From Sediminibacterium sp. (GTDB taxonomy: Bacteria > Bacteroidota > Bacteroidia > B-17B0 > Aurantibacillaceae), in assembly GCA_030054095.1 (NCBI GenBank), contig JASGCO010000004.1, forward strand, positions 170,739 to 234,738: a DNA stretch of 64,000 nucleotides, given 5' to 3'. Positions within the stretch are counted from its first letter, which is position 1, and every line of letters begins with the position of its first letter. Shown here in pieces: positions 1 to 8,319 of the stretch. The notes beneath the pieces were generated by a model. The model ran no database searches, was not told where the DNA came from, and worked only from the letters and a program-made list of their open reading frames with translations. Made by a program: the position numbers and the translations under genes.

Positions 1-24
1 TCCAGTAATTACCTTAATCAATGC

Positions 25-54
25 AAAAAAGCCGCTTGTATAAGCGGCTTTTTT
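25..54 (+). terminator. Rho-independent terminator upstream of the XRE gene
   Basis: A perfect 13-bp inverted repeat (25-37 with 42-54) encloses a 4-nt loop. The core is GCCGCTT/AAGCGGC, flanked by A6 on one side and T6 on the other, so it can terminate in both directions. It probably ends a gene that lies left of the window. No gene can be read in positions 1-114. Confidence 0.85.
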
Positions 55-64
55 GTTAAAGGTC

Positions 65-100
65 TTGCAAATTACTACAAAAAATAGTATATTTGTACTA
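65..100 (+). promoter_or_regulatory. Promoter with overlapping palindromic operator of the XRE/S24 gene
   Basis: TTG at 65-67, a 20-bp spacer and TATATTTG at 88-95 fit the Bacteroidota sigma consensus (TTTG, 19-21 bp, TAnnTTTG). The inverted repeat TAGTA (85-89) N6 TACTA (96-100) covers the -7 element, and the octamer TACTACAA occurs as a direct repeat at 73-80 and 96-103. The position, just upstream of a repressor gene, suggests an autoregulatory operator. The promoter is read from sequence; binding is inferred. Confidence 0.7.
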
Positions 101-114
101 CAATAAATAGCAAA

Positions 115-891
115 ATGAGCCGCATCGCCCAAAACATCAAATATCTACGTCAACTTAAAGGATTATCGCAAGAGCAATTAGCCGAAGAATTACAGGTTAC
201 ACGTTCCCGCATTGGCGGATACGAAGAGGCACGTAACGAACCCCCCATTGACTTACTCATCCGTTTATCTGAGTTTTTCCATATTGCCATTGATGCACTT
301 ATAAAAGGAGACTTGCGTAAAACCAATCTGGACGGTTTAATGAAAATAGGAAAAAACCGGATTTTATTCCCTATTCTGATGGATAGTGATGGAAATGACA
401 TGGTGGAACTGATCCCTCTCAAAGCCAGTGCCGGTTACCTGAAAGGGTACGCCGATCCTGACTACATGGAACGTTTACCCAAAATGCAATTACCCTTTTT
501 ACCCACCGGAAAGCACCGTGCTTTTCCTATTAAAGGAGATAGTATGCCTCCCATCAGAGAAGGATCGTTTGTCATTGCCAAATACGTAGAACGCATTGAA
601 GATATTAAAAATGGCAGCACCTACGTGGTAGTTACCAAAGATGATGGGCTTTCCTATAAACGTTTGATGAACCTTAATAAAAAAGAAGGTACTGTAGAAT
701 GCCATTCGGACAACAAGATGTATGCTCCCTATAAGGTGAAACTAACCGATGTATTAGAACTTTGGGAATACACCTGTAGCATTAATATGAGTGAGTACGA
801 CCAAAGTGAATTAAATCTGGATAGTATCATGAATATGCTAAGGAGTTTGCATGTTGAGATTGAACACATCAAAAAGAAACAGGTGAATTGA
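115..891 (+). CDS. XRE-family transcriptional regulator with S24 (LexA/CI-like) peptidase domain
   Basis: The 258-residue protein has an N-terminal helix-turn-helix (about residues 6-60, with the LSQEQLAEELQV segment) and a C-terminal S24 domain. The self-cleavage machinery looks intact: a possible Ala106-Gly107 scissile bond, Ser143 in the GDSM motif, and Lys182 in SYKRL, with spacing close to that of LexA. LexA/CI-type proteins repress their targets and lose activity by RecA-stimulated self-cleavage, but many Bacteroidota members of this family have unknown targets. A palindrome sits on its own promoter, so it is probably autoregulated. It might also control the RiPP locus 450 bp downstream, but no copy of the palindrome was seen there. 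Confidence 0.88.
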   Translation: MSRIAQNIKYLRQLKGLSQEQLAEELQVTRSRIGGYEEARNEPPIDLLIRLSEFFHIAIDALIKGDLRKTNLDGLMKIGKNRILFPILMDSDGNDMVELIPLKASAGYLKGYADPDYMERLPKMQLPFLPTGKHRAFPIKGDSMPPIREGSFVIAKYVERIEDIKNGSTYVVVTKDDGLSYKRLMNLNKKEGTVECHSDNKMYAPYKVKLTDVLELWEYTCSINMSEYDQSELNLDSIMNMLRSLHVEIEHIKKKQVN

Positions 892-1336
892 GTATTCTGA
901 ATAACCACTACACAGCATTTCATCTTCTTTGGTTATCAATATGCATGTAGTTAGAATGCGAATCAACTTCAATATTAAATCAGTATTGAATAGAATAACC
1001 TGATTGTACTTGACTGCATTGTATTATCTAAACATTACAAACTGCATTGTTTGCCATAAAGCCCCTCTTTGTTTAGTTTTTAGTTAAAAGGTAATAATAA
1101 CTTTGAGATTTTATTAATAAATCATTCTTTAACTACATCAAAAAGAAAGACTTACACGACATAAAACAACAATCCCAACTCAAACCATATTGACGTTTGT
1201 TAAAATAGTTAAAAAATTTGTATTCAGGGACTTAATAACATATCTTGATATTGCTCGGCCAGCAATGTAGTAAAACATTACAAAAAACCAAGATAGGCTT
1301 GATAACCTACAACCAAATAACCTATAAAACAAAGCC
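892..1336 (+). promoter_or_regulatory. Intergenic leader region of the RiPP locus with a candidate promoter
   Basis: This is 445 bp of AT-rich DNA without a credible gene. The best promoter candidate is TTG at 1190-1192, a 20-bp spacer and AAAATTTG at 1213-1220, one mismatch from TAnnTTTG. It would give a 5' leader of roughly 110 nt before the precursor gene. No strong hairpin or riboswitch signature was recognised. Confidence 0.35.
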
Positions 1337-1630
1337 ATGAAAAAACTTCAAAAACTGGCAGAAAGTAAACTTGAGAAGTTTGCTTCTAACGAAATCCAAA
1401 ACACACATCTTGTTTTTGGTGGTAAACAGTACGATACAAAAATTGTTAGTTCAGGTAAATCTGACTCACTAGACACGCAAACCTGCGATGGATCTTATGT
1501 AAACTGGGGAGATGGTAACGGCTGGCAGCAATGTGACTTTACCACTTATCTCACCGGCAAATATGGCCCAATGCCTGGTCCTGGAACCCTTAAAAGCGAC
1601 AAGTTCCCTAATGGGTTAGCTATCGCTTAA
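1337..1630 (+). CDS. RiPP precursor peptide with GG leader (grasp-with-spasm system)
   Basis: This 97-residue peptide has a charged, helix-prone leader ending in LVFGG (Gly28-Gly29), the double-glycine signal cut by C39-peptidase exporters. The remaining 68 residues form the candidate core. It has two cysteines (Cys50, Cys66) with the Gly/Asp/Trp-rich stretch WGDGNGWQQC between them, several Thr/Ser and Asp residues, and a Pro/Gly stretch (PMPGPG) near the end. ATP-grasp enzymes of graspetide pathways join Ser/Thr/Lys side chains to Asp/Glu, so the Thr/Ser and Asp residues are plausible sites, but the modification here is unknown. It is the first gene of the cassette and is followed at once by a strong hairpin. 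The function of the product is not known. Confidence 0.85.
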   Translation: MKKLQKLAESKLEKFASNEIQNTHLVFGGKQYDTKIVSSGKSDSLDTQTCDGSYVNWGDGNGWQQCDFTTYLTGKYGPMPGPGTLKSDKFPNGLAIA

Positions 1631-1658
1631 TAGATTATAAATAATTGTAATTCAATTT

Positions 1659-1688
1659 GTCATATAGGGGGCAATTCCCCTATATGAC
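1659..1688 (+). terminator. Hairpin between precursor and maturase genes (attenuator or mRNA-stability element)
   Basis: A perfect 12-bp inverted repeat, arms 1659-1670 and 1677-1688, has a 6-nt loop (GCAATT) and a GGGG/CCCC centre. It is followed by TTATTATTAT rather than a pure T-run, so it is more likely a partial terminator or a 3'-end stabiliser of the precursor mRNA than a full stop. Such elements let a precursor be made in excess over its enzymes. Confidence 0.7.
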
Positions 1689-1712
1689 TTATTATTATCT
1701 TATATAAAGGCA

Positions 1713-2759
1713 TTGAACAGAGATATCATATTTGTCCTTTCACAAAGTTACGACCCTTCTACAGACGATGTACTAAAATGGATGAAGTACTTTTCCGAAG
1801 AAAAACGAATTTTAAGAATATCGGAAAAAGATATCATTCAGGTTTTAGAAATAAACATATCCACCGTTTATTCCTTTAAATTACTTATCACATTCACTAA
1901 TCAAACTCAACTTACTATTTCTTCCGATGAAATTTTTTCCTATTGGTACAGGAGAAGTTATTTTCAATTCGGTATCCGTTTTAGCAGATACAATAATGAG
2001 TTTGAACAAAAATTCCTTACTGCCTTATACGAATTCAATACAGAAGAATCCTTACTCGTCAAAAAATCAATTGACCAATTTCTATATAACAACTTTGTAT
2101 CTGTTAATAAATTCGAACACGTACATACAAGTAAAATAGATAACATCAGAACGGCCTCAAAACTTGGCTTAAAAGTCCCCCCCTCCCTCCTAACCAGCAA
2201 TGGTACGGCATTAAAATCTTTTATAGATTGCCATACTAAAGTCATTTGCAAACCATTTAAAGATTACATTGCCAAATTTGATTTTGAGGGCAAGGAAATA
2301 CATTTTGGCTATGCTCCTACCATTATTGAAAAAAAAGATTTAGAAGTTTTTTTCAACGAACCCAATTTTCACCTTAGTTTTTTTCAGGCATACATTGAAA
2401 AACGCTATGAACTGAGAGTTTTTTATTTCCATGGTTCATTTTATACTATGGCCATTTTTTCGCAAAACAATGAAAAAACAAAGGTAGATTTCAGAAATTA
2501 TGACTATGACACTCCTAACCGGATTGTACCATTTAAACTACCCAAAACAGTAGAAAAACTACTGGATACATTTATGCATACTATTCAAATGAACTCCGGA
2601 TCAATAGACATGATACTTACACCCGAAAAAGAGTTTGTTTTCCTGGAAGTAAATCCGATTGGACAATTTCAGTGGTTGTCACATCACTGCAACTATTATA
2701 TTGAAAAACAAATAGCAAAAAAACTCGTGTATGAAAATAGAGAAAAGACAGTTGCCTGA
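1713..2759 (+). CDS. ATP-grasp peptide maturase, grasp-with-spasm system
   Basis: The 348-residue protein resembles the RimK/graspetide-type ATP-grasp ligases that activate a carboxylate with ATP and form an ester or amide bond. Visible elements are an ATP-binding lysine in VICKPF, the core segment IEKRYELRVFY, and the metal-binding end motif FLEVNPIGQFQWL (Glu312, Asn314). The N-terminus MNRDIIFVLS begins with TTG at 1713, as no ATG lies nearby, and the following segment DPSTDDVLKWM suits the family start. It lies between the precursor hairpin and the SPASM gene, the order expected for the grasp-with-spasm cassettes described in TIGRFAM models. The bond it makes is not known. Confidence 0.85.
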   Translation: MNRDIIFVLSQSYDPSTDDVLKWMKYFSEEKRILRISEKDIIQVLEINISTVYSFKLLITFTNQTQLTISSDEIFSYWYRRSYFQFGIRFSRYNNEFEQKFLTALYEFNTEESLLVKKSIDQFLYNNFVSVNKFEHVHTSKIDNIRTASKLGLKVPPSLLTSNGTALKSFIDCHTKVICKPFKDYIAKFDFEGKEIHFGYAPTIIEKKDLEVFFNEPNFHLSFFQAYIEKRYELRVFYFHGSFYTMAIFSQNNEKTKVDFRNYDYDTPNRIVPFKLPKTVEKLLDTFMHTIQMNSGSIDMILTPEKEFVFLEVNPIGQFQWLSHHCNYYIEKQIAKKLVYENREKTVA

Positions 2760-2958
2760 AAACCAATATGAAGCAAAAATCAAAGCACTCATTAAAAATC
2801 AGCCTGGTGCTTTCCCCGCTTCCAGTTCTGCATGGCAGATAAAAGAAGTAAGCCCAGATACTATAAAACGGGAACCAGTCTATTTGAATGATATTGGATC
2901 TATTCGTCCCGTTGGATTTCCATTTTATAAAAACATATCACGGATTTTTAAATTATAG
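2731..2958 (+). CDS. Small protein of unknown function inside the RiPP cassette
   Basis: A 75-residue reading frame starts with ATG inside the last 29 bp of the ATP-grasp gene and stops 6 bp before the SPASM maturase, so it looks translationally coupled to both. The protein is basic and has no signal peptide, membrane segment or GG motif. It contains a Pro-rich segment (NQPGAFPASSSAW) and an aromatic C-terminus (FPFYKNISRIFKL). I do not recognise a family. It may be a partner of the maturases or a leader-binding protein. A second precursor is less likely without a GG site. Confidence 0.6.
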   Translation: MKIEKRQLPENQYEAKIKALIKNQPGAFPASSSAWQIKEVSPDTIKREPVYLNDIGSIRPVGFPFYKNISRIFKL

Positions 2959-2964
2959 TTTGCT

Positions 2965-4002
2965 GTGCCCGTGTTTCTAAAACCCTTTTTTAAACTCTAT
3001 GCCAATTGCATTCCGGTTAATGGATCGGCCCGGAGTATTATCTGCGATTTACAGAGAAACAACTATGAATACGTTCCATCTGATCTTATAGCCCTTTTTG
3101 ATGAAAACCATAAAATAGATTTAAGTCATCTCTCTTCTTTATATGACTCTGAAGATCTGGAAACAATACATGAGTACATCACATTTTTACTAGAAAAAGA
3201 ATTTGGCTTTTATTGCGACCCTGATGAACTGGACTTTTTCCCACTCATACAAACTACCTGGGATTTCCCCGCTCTGATCACCAATGCTATTATAGATTCA
3301 GACGAAGAATCTGAACACGACTTCAGGCTGATTTTTGAAAAATTACAAACTGTACAGTGCCGCCATTTTCAATTCCGATTCTTCCACAAAATATCACTTG
3401 ATGAGTTAAAAAGAGTGCATGATATCTTTAAAGACTTTTCGTTCTTGTCAGCAGACTATATTCTCCCTTATTCCGATTCGCATACTGATGCAGAAGTACT
3501 GATGTGGCTGGGAAAACAGCAAAGCATAAGAGCTATATACTATTTTGGCGCAAACGAAGAATACGTGGTAAAACCACTTACAGAAGGAATGACCATGTGC
3601 GTAAAATTAAAGGAAGTTATTACCGATGAAACTCACTGTGGCGCCGTTCATCCCTCATACTTTTCGATAAATTATGAAAGTTTTTTTGAAGCCCGGCTCC
3701 ACAATTCATGTCTTAACAGAAAACTATCTGTTGACAAAAGAGGATATGTCAAAAATTGCCCCAGTCAAAAAACGAAGTTCGGTCATATTCAAAGCGCTAA
3801 CCTGAAAGAAATTGTAAATCAACCCGCCTTTAAAACACTATGGGGCATCAAGAAAGATCAGATAGAAACCTGTAAAGACTGTGAATTCCGATATATTTGT
3901 ACAGACTGCCGGGTATATATAACAGATCCGGAAAGTAACTATTCTAAACCATCAAAATGCAACTATAACCCTTACCTTGGCGAATGGACCAATGCTAATT
4001 GA
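2965..4002 (+). CDS. SPASM-domain peptide maturase, grasp-with-spasm system
   Basis: The 345-residue protein carries a C-terminal SPASM domain, the auxiliary iron-sulfur domain usually attached to radical SAM peptide maturases. The cysteine pattern is C225, C249-x10-G-x4-C265, then C303-x2-C306-x5-C312-x2-C315 and C332, enough for two auxiliary clusters. The CxxxCxxC site that binds the radical SAM cluster is absent from the N-terminal region, which fits the grasp-with-spasm SPASM family. The N-terminal segment KLYANCIPVNGSARS also looks family-like. GTG at 2965 is taken as start; GTG at 2971 is an alternative. It is tightly packed between the 75-residue protein and the exporter. Chemistry is unknown. 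Confidence 0.85.
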   Translation: MPVFLKPFFKLYANCIPVNGSARSIICDLQRNNYEYVPSDLIALFDENHKIDLSHLSSLYDSEDLETIHEYITFLLEKEFGFYCDPDELDFFPLIQTTWDFPALITNAIIDSDEESEHDFRLIFEKLQTVQCRHFQFRFFHKISLDELKRVHDIFKDFSFLSADYILPYSDSHTDAEVLMWLGKQQSIRAIYYFGANEEYVVKPLTEGMTMCVKLKEVITDETHCGAVHPSYFSINYESFFEARLHNSCLNRKLSVDKRGYVKNCPSQKTKFGHIQSANLKEIVNQPAFKTLWGIKKDQIETCKDCEFRYICTDCRVYITDPESNYSKPSKCNYNPYLGEWTNAN

Positions 4003-4004
4003 CT

Positions 4005-6197
4005 ATGTTCAGATTCCCGAATTACATACAACACGAAGAAAAAGACTGCGGGCCGACCTGCTTAAAAATTATAACAGAATTTTATGGTAAAAAGTATCCT
4101 CTAAATTTACTGAAAGAACTCTGTAACACATCACGCTTAGGGAGTTCATTTAAAGACCTAAGTAATGGCGCTGAAAATATAGGTTTCAGAACCTTACCAG
4201 TAAAGGTAACACTGAAAAAAATCTACGAAGAAAAACCATTTCCTTTTATAGCACACTGGAAACAAAATCACTTTGTTGTTGTGTACAAAATGAACCGTCA
4301 TTATGTTTGGGTTTCCGATCCGGCAAATGGATTATTAAAATACACACGAAAAGATTTTATAAAATTCTGGATCTCGAGAGAAGCTGATGAAAACTCAGAA
4401 GAAGGAATAGCGCTATTACTAGAACCAACCATTACTTTTTTTGACAAGGAAACACCGAAAGACAAATCGGACAACAACCGTGAATTAAACCGTTTCATTA
4501 GGATTTACTTCTTGCCGCATAAAAAAGTGATGTTGCAAATCCTGATCACTTTAGTCCTTGGGGCATTCATGCAACTGTTTGTACCATTTTTAACTCAAAA
4601 CATCGTAGATGTTGGCATCAACACGAAAAATATCTCATTCATTTGGATTTTGTTACTTGGACAGCTGATGCTTACTATAGGAAACCTTACTCTGGAATGG
4701 TACCGAAGCTGGGCATTACTTCTCATAAGTAACAAAATGAACCTATCATTGATCTCCGACTTTTTTGTAAAACTGATGCGGCTGCCACTTCGTTTCTTTG
4801 ATTCCCGTCTATCAGGAGATTTAATGCAACGCATACAGGATCATTCACGTATTCAAAGTTTCTTAACCAACGGTTCTATCACTATCATTTTTTCCGTGTT
4901 TAGTTTTCTGTTATATGGCAGTATTTTGTGTTATTACAGTTTTAAACTCTTTTTGATTTTTTTGACCGGAAGCACATTTTATGTTATCTGGATATTGTTT
5001 TTTCTGAAACGCAGAGCAAAACTGGATTACATGCGTTTTCAGGATTCTGGCCAAACAACGTCAAAAGTGATTGAATTAATCGGCAGTATGCAGGAAATTA
5101 AACTGAATAACGCTGAACAGCAAAAAAGATGGTCATGGGAAAGGGTACAGATAAGGCTTTACAAAACAGCTATAAAAAGCCTGGCCATTGAACAAATACA
5201 AGTTAACGGATCAGGAATTATTAATGAATTAAAGAATATCTTTATTATCATTTTTTCATCTACTCTGGTTATTAATGGGGAAATAACATTAGGAACCATG
5301 TTGTCAATTAACTACATCATTGGACAATTAAATGCACCTGTTGTTCAATTTGTCGGCATCATTAAAAACTGGCAAGACGCTAAATTAAGTTTAAATCGTT
5401 TAATGGAGATACATTCCAAAGAGGAAGAAAATTATCAGGCCAGCATACCTGTTCCCTCTAACCACACTATCGCGTTTAAAGATGTATCGTACAAGTACCA
5501 CCCCAATGATTCTTTTGGACTTAAGCATCTTAATTGTTCTATTCCATTTAAAAAAGTAACGGCCATTGTAGGCGCCAGCGGCAGCGGAAAAACAACACTA
5601 TTAAAAATGCTGATGCAGTTCTATAAACCAAATACCGGACAAATAGAAATTGACGGTATAAATTTATCAGAACTGAATTTAAAAGAATGGCGTACAAAAT
5701 GTGGGGTTGTATTGCAGGAGGGGCAAATTTTCAATGATACAATCGCTAAAAATATTGCCCTTGGCGAAGATTTACCGGATATGGAAAAGGTTATCAACTG
5801 TGCAAAATTAGCCAATATACACGAATACATTGTTTCGATACCAATGTCGTATGGAACAAATGTGGGTCAGGAAGGTATGGGGCTTAGCACCGGTCAAAAA
5901 CAAAGAATCCTCATTGCCAGAGCCCTATATAAGAATCCGGAAATATTATTTTTTGACGAAGCTACCTCAGCTCTGGATGCCAAAAATGAACAGGAAATTG
6001 TAGAAAAACTGCATCATTTCTTTGTTGGCAAAACGGTTGTTATAATAGCCCATCGCTTAAGTACCGTTATAAACGCAGACAATATTATTGTTATGGATAA
6101 TGGCGAAATTGTTGAAGAAGGAAAACACACCGAACTGGTGGAACTGAAAGGACGCTATTATAATTTGATAAAAAAACAATTGGAATTAGGAAACTAA
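4005..6197 (+). CDS. Peptidase-containing (C39) ABC transporter
   Basis: About 730 residues. The N-terminal C39 protease domain has the catalytic Cys in KDCGPTC (near residue 15), His in NHFVVVY and Asp in VSDPANG; it cuts after GG leaders. A multi-helix membrane domain follows, then an ABC ATPase with Walker A GASGSGKTT (near residue 523), signature LSTGQKQR, Walker B ILFFDEA and switch histidine IIAHR. It should remove the leader of the precursor at 1337 and export the core. The ATG at 4005 is preferred over a TTG at 3999 that overlaps the previous stop. It is spaced 2 bp from the HlyD-like gene. Confidence 0.93.
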   Translation: MFRFPNYIQHEEKDCGPTCLKIITEFYGKKYPLNLLKELCNTSRLGSSFKDLSNGAENIGFRTLPVKVTLKKIYEEKPFPFIAHWKQNHFVVVYKMNRHYVWVSDPANGLLKYTRKDFIKFWISREADENSEEGIALLLEPTITFFDKETPKDKSDNNRELNRFIRIYFLPHKKVMLQILITLVLGAFMQLFVPFLTQNIVDVGINTKNISFIWILLLGQLMLTIGNLTLEWYRSWALLLISNKMNLSLISDFFVKLMRLPLRFFDSRLSGDLMQRIQDHSRIQSFLTNGSITIIFSVFSFLLYGSILCYYSFKLFLIFLTGSTFYVIWILFFLKRRAKLDYMRFQDSGQTTSKVIELIGSMQEIKLNNAEQQKRWSWERVQIRLYKTAIKSLAIEQIQVNGSGIINELKNIFIIIFSSTLVINGEITLGTMLSINYIIGQLNAPVVQFVGIIKNWQDAKLSLNRLMEIHSKEEENYQASIPVPSNHTIAFKDVSYKYHPNDSFGLKHLNCSIPFKKVTAIVGASGSGKTTLLKMLMQFYKPNTGQIEIDGINLSELNLKEWRTKCGVVLQEGQIFNDTIAKNIALGEDLPDMEKVINCAKLANIHEYIVSIPMSYGTNVGQEGMGLSTGQKQRILIARALYKNPEILFFDEATSALDAKNEQEIVEKLHHFFVGKTVVIIAHRLSTVINADNIIVMDNGEIVEEGKHTELVELKGRYYNLIKKQLELGN

Positions 6198-6199
6198 AC

Positions 6200-7255
6200 G
6201 TGAACGAAACAGTGGAAAATAAGGAACAAAAGGCAAAAACTTTACCTGAAGAAAATACTATACTTTTTTCTGAAGAAGCCAAAGAACTAATGAGTATGCC
6301 TGTGAACAAAACACTGTTTGTGGGAGCATTAGTCTATACAGGAATAGTAGCCATTATTTTTATAGTGTGTGCATTCATAAAATTTCCCGAATTCATTACC
6401 ACTACTTTCCAAACCGACCTCTTCCCTTCAGGCCGTGCCATATATTCACCTAAAACAGGAACGGTAAAGACTATAACTTTACCTACCGATTCTGTGGTGA
6501 AAGATGGTATTACCATCATAGAATTTGATGATGAACTAGATTATAGTAATGTACTAAAAATAGAAGATCAAATCCATAAAATAGAAACTGTACACTCGGA
6601 GCATAACAACTTTTATGCCGCAGTAATGAGTATAAAACAGTACGCCACAAACACTGAAACAAAACGCATCGCATCAAACATAGCAGACAACTATGTCCTT
6701 TTTAATTCATACAATCAATTACAAGACATTAAGAATAGCATCGAATTAAAAAATAAATTTGAAAACAGTATTGCTGAACTTAAAGAATACCTTTCAAAAT
6801 GGAAAAGCACTAATACCATTTCCTCGCAATTTAAAAAACCGTCAAAGCTGTTTTTACAACGTGAAATAAAAAACGGAGACAACTTAAAATACAACGAACC
6901 TCTGGGATACCTTTACGAAGAAGATGCCGAAGTAACAGGCTACATTACTCTTAATTATGAAGAATTACTCAAAATACACCGTAACCAGAAAGTATTATTA
7001 AGCCTAGATCTTTTTAATCAGAAAACCACATTTCAAACAGAAGGAAGCGTTTCTTCAATAAGTTATCTTCCGGAACTAAACAATGGAACAGAAAACGCAA
7101 GCGAAAGCTATAAAATTTATGTCACTCTGGATAAAGTGGCTACAAAACTCTATCAGGCCGAACTTAAAAAATACCCTAAAGTGATCGGAAAAGCCAGAAT
7201 CATATTGGAAAGCCGAAGCCTTTTAAGCAAACTCATTTTTGAAAACAGAAAATAA
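6200..7255 (+). CDS. HlyD-like membrane fusion (adaptor) protein
   Basis: The 351-residue protein has a cytoplasmic N-terminus, one membrane segment (about residues 40-62, ending ...VCAFIKF), then a periplasmic region. This starts with a lipoyl-like strand set (PKTGTVKTI, PTDSVVKDG), a helical hairpin rich in Glu/Lys/Asn, and a second half-motif (NGDNLKYNEPLGYLYEE). This is the layout of type I secretion adaptors, which connect the ABC exporter to an outer-membrane channel. No TolC-like gene is in the cluster, so a general channel is probably used. Start is GTG, 2 bp after the exporter stop. Confidence 0.82.
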   Translation: MNETVENKEQKAKTLPEENTILFSEEAKELMSMPVNKTLFVGALVYTGIVAIIFIVCAFIKFPEFITTTFQTDLFPSGRAIYSPKTGTVKTITLPTDSVVKDGITIIEFDDELDYSNVLKIEDQIHKIETVHSEHNNFYAAVMSIKQYATNTETKRIASNIADNYVLFNSYNQLQDIKNSIELKNKFENSIAELKEYLSKWKSTNTISSQFKKPSKLFLQREIKNGDNLKYNEPLGYLYEEDAEVTGYITLNYEELLKIHRNQKVLLSLDLFNQKTTFQTEGSVSSISYLPELNNGTENASESYKIYVTLDKVATKLYQAELKKYPKVIGKARIILESRSLLSKLIFENRK

Positions 7256-7293
7256 TACTATCAGGTATAACACATAACTCTAAATTTTAATCT

Positions 7294-8193
7294 ATGAAAA
7301 AACACATCTTACTTTTACTACTCTCAATATCTTCTCTTTTTATGGCACAAAAAAACCCCGACTACACCGCATATAACGACGCAATGCTAAGCATTGAAGC
7401 GTGTAATTCACGCGCAAGTTTCGATAGTTCAATAACAAAGTACTATCATCTTTTTAGCAAATACGAACTTGCTTTTGCAAAAGATGCCTACAATGCCTGT
7501 CAGATCGCCGCTTTAAAAAATCACAAGTACTTCCATCATTTCTTCTATAAATGCGCTCAATCTGGTATCACTAAAACCAGGCTTTTATCAAACCCTTTGA
7601 TTAAAACCGCATACATAAGCGATTCGGTCAACTTAAACACACTTTACTCTAAAGGCAATACAGAATATACAAAACGAATTGACATGGGTTTAAGGGAAGA
7701 AATGCTGAAAAGAGCCGCAAAAGAGCAAGAAAGCAAAGGCAAACAAAATTACGCTCAGGTTTGTACAGATAATTTCAATAGAATTTTAGAGTTGACCAAG
7801 TCAGGAAATTACCCTGGTGAATTTTTAATAGGTGTTAGTGAAGACATTGAAAGTATCATTTTCCCAACCTTTTGCCATTATCCTTATTCCTATATAGCAC
7901 TAAGTTCCTATTGGCCAGATGCGCTTAAAAAAGGCCACATTACCCCTTTTTCATTGCTTTACCTTTATGGATTTAATCAAACACGCCGAAGTGTTCTTTA
8001 TGTCGCCGATATTCCCACGGATAGCACACATTTTAAAATACCTTATAATATGCCTTATGGAAATCAGTCTACCGATTTTGCAGAAGTAAACAGACAAAGA
8101 ACCTTGAAAAAAGTTATTTCAATGGCTGTTCAAAATAACTTGCGAAACTTACGCTCAACATACGGTTTGGACTACCTGATGGGGTATTACTAG
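7294..8193 (+). CDS. Secreted protein of unknown function at the end of the RiPP cassette
   Basis: A signal peptide (MKKHILLLLLSISSLFMAQ) precedes 280 residues without a recognised domain. The protein is rich in Tyr and Lys, and its cysteines (in EACNS, YNACQ, YKCAQ, VCTDN, FCHYP) could form disulfides in the periplasm. The first half looks helical. It lies 38 bp after the adaptor gene on the same strand and is probably co-transcribed. It could be an immunity, folding or peptide-handling protein, but nothing in the sequence decides this. Confidence 0.65.
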   Translation: MKKHILLLLLSISSLFMAQKNPDYTAYNDAMLSIEACNSRASFDSSITKYYHLFSKYELAFAKDAYNACQIAALKNHKYFHHFFYKCAQSGITKTRLLSNPLIKTAYISDSVNLNTLYSKGNTEYTKRIDMGLREEMLKRAAKEQESKGKQNYAQVCTDNFNRILELTKSGNYPGEFLIGVSEDIESIIFPTFCHYPYSYIALSSYWPDALKKGHITPFSLLYLYGFNQTRRSVLYVADIPTDSTHFKIPYNMPYGNQSTDFAEVNRQRTLKKVISMAVQNNLRNLRSTYGLDYLMGYY

Positions 8194-8319
8194 TAATGCT
8201 TTCACCGTAAATAGACAGTAGTATTTTATTACGCGCCACAATGGTATTCTGTTGCAAATCTTAAGAAACAACTGACAACACGATAATCCCTTATAACCCT
8301 TATCAGAAAAGAGTCTGCT

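Noticed and set aside
1964..2251. 95-codon minus-strand frame inside the ATP-grasp gene
   Set aside because: Antisense to a well-supported gene, no recognisable sequence.
2731..2958. Second RiPP precursor
   Set aside because: The 75-residue protein has no GG leader motif; kept as an unknown accessory protein instead.
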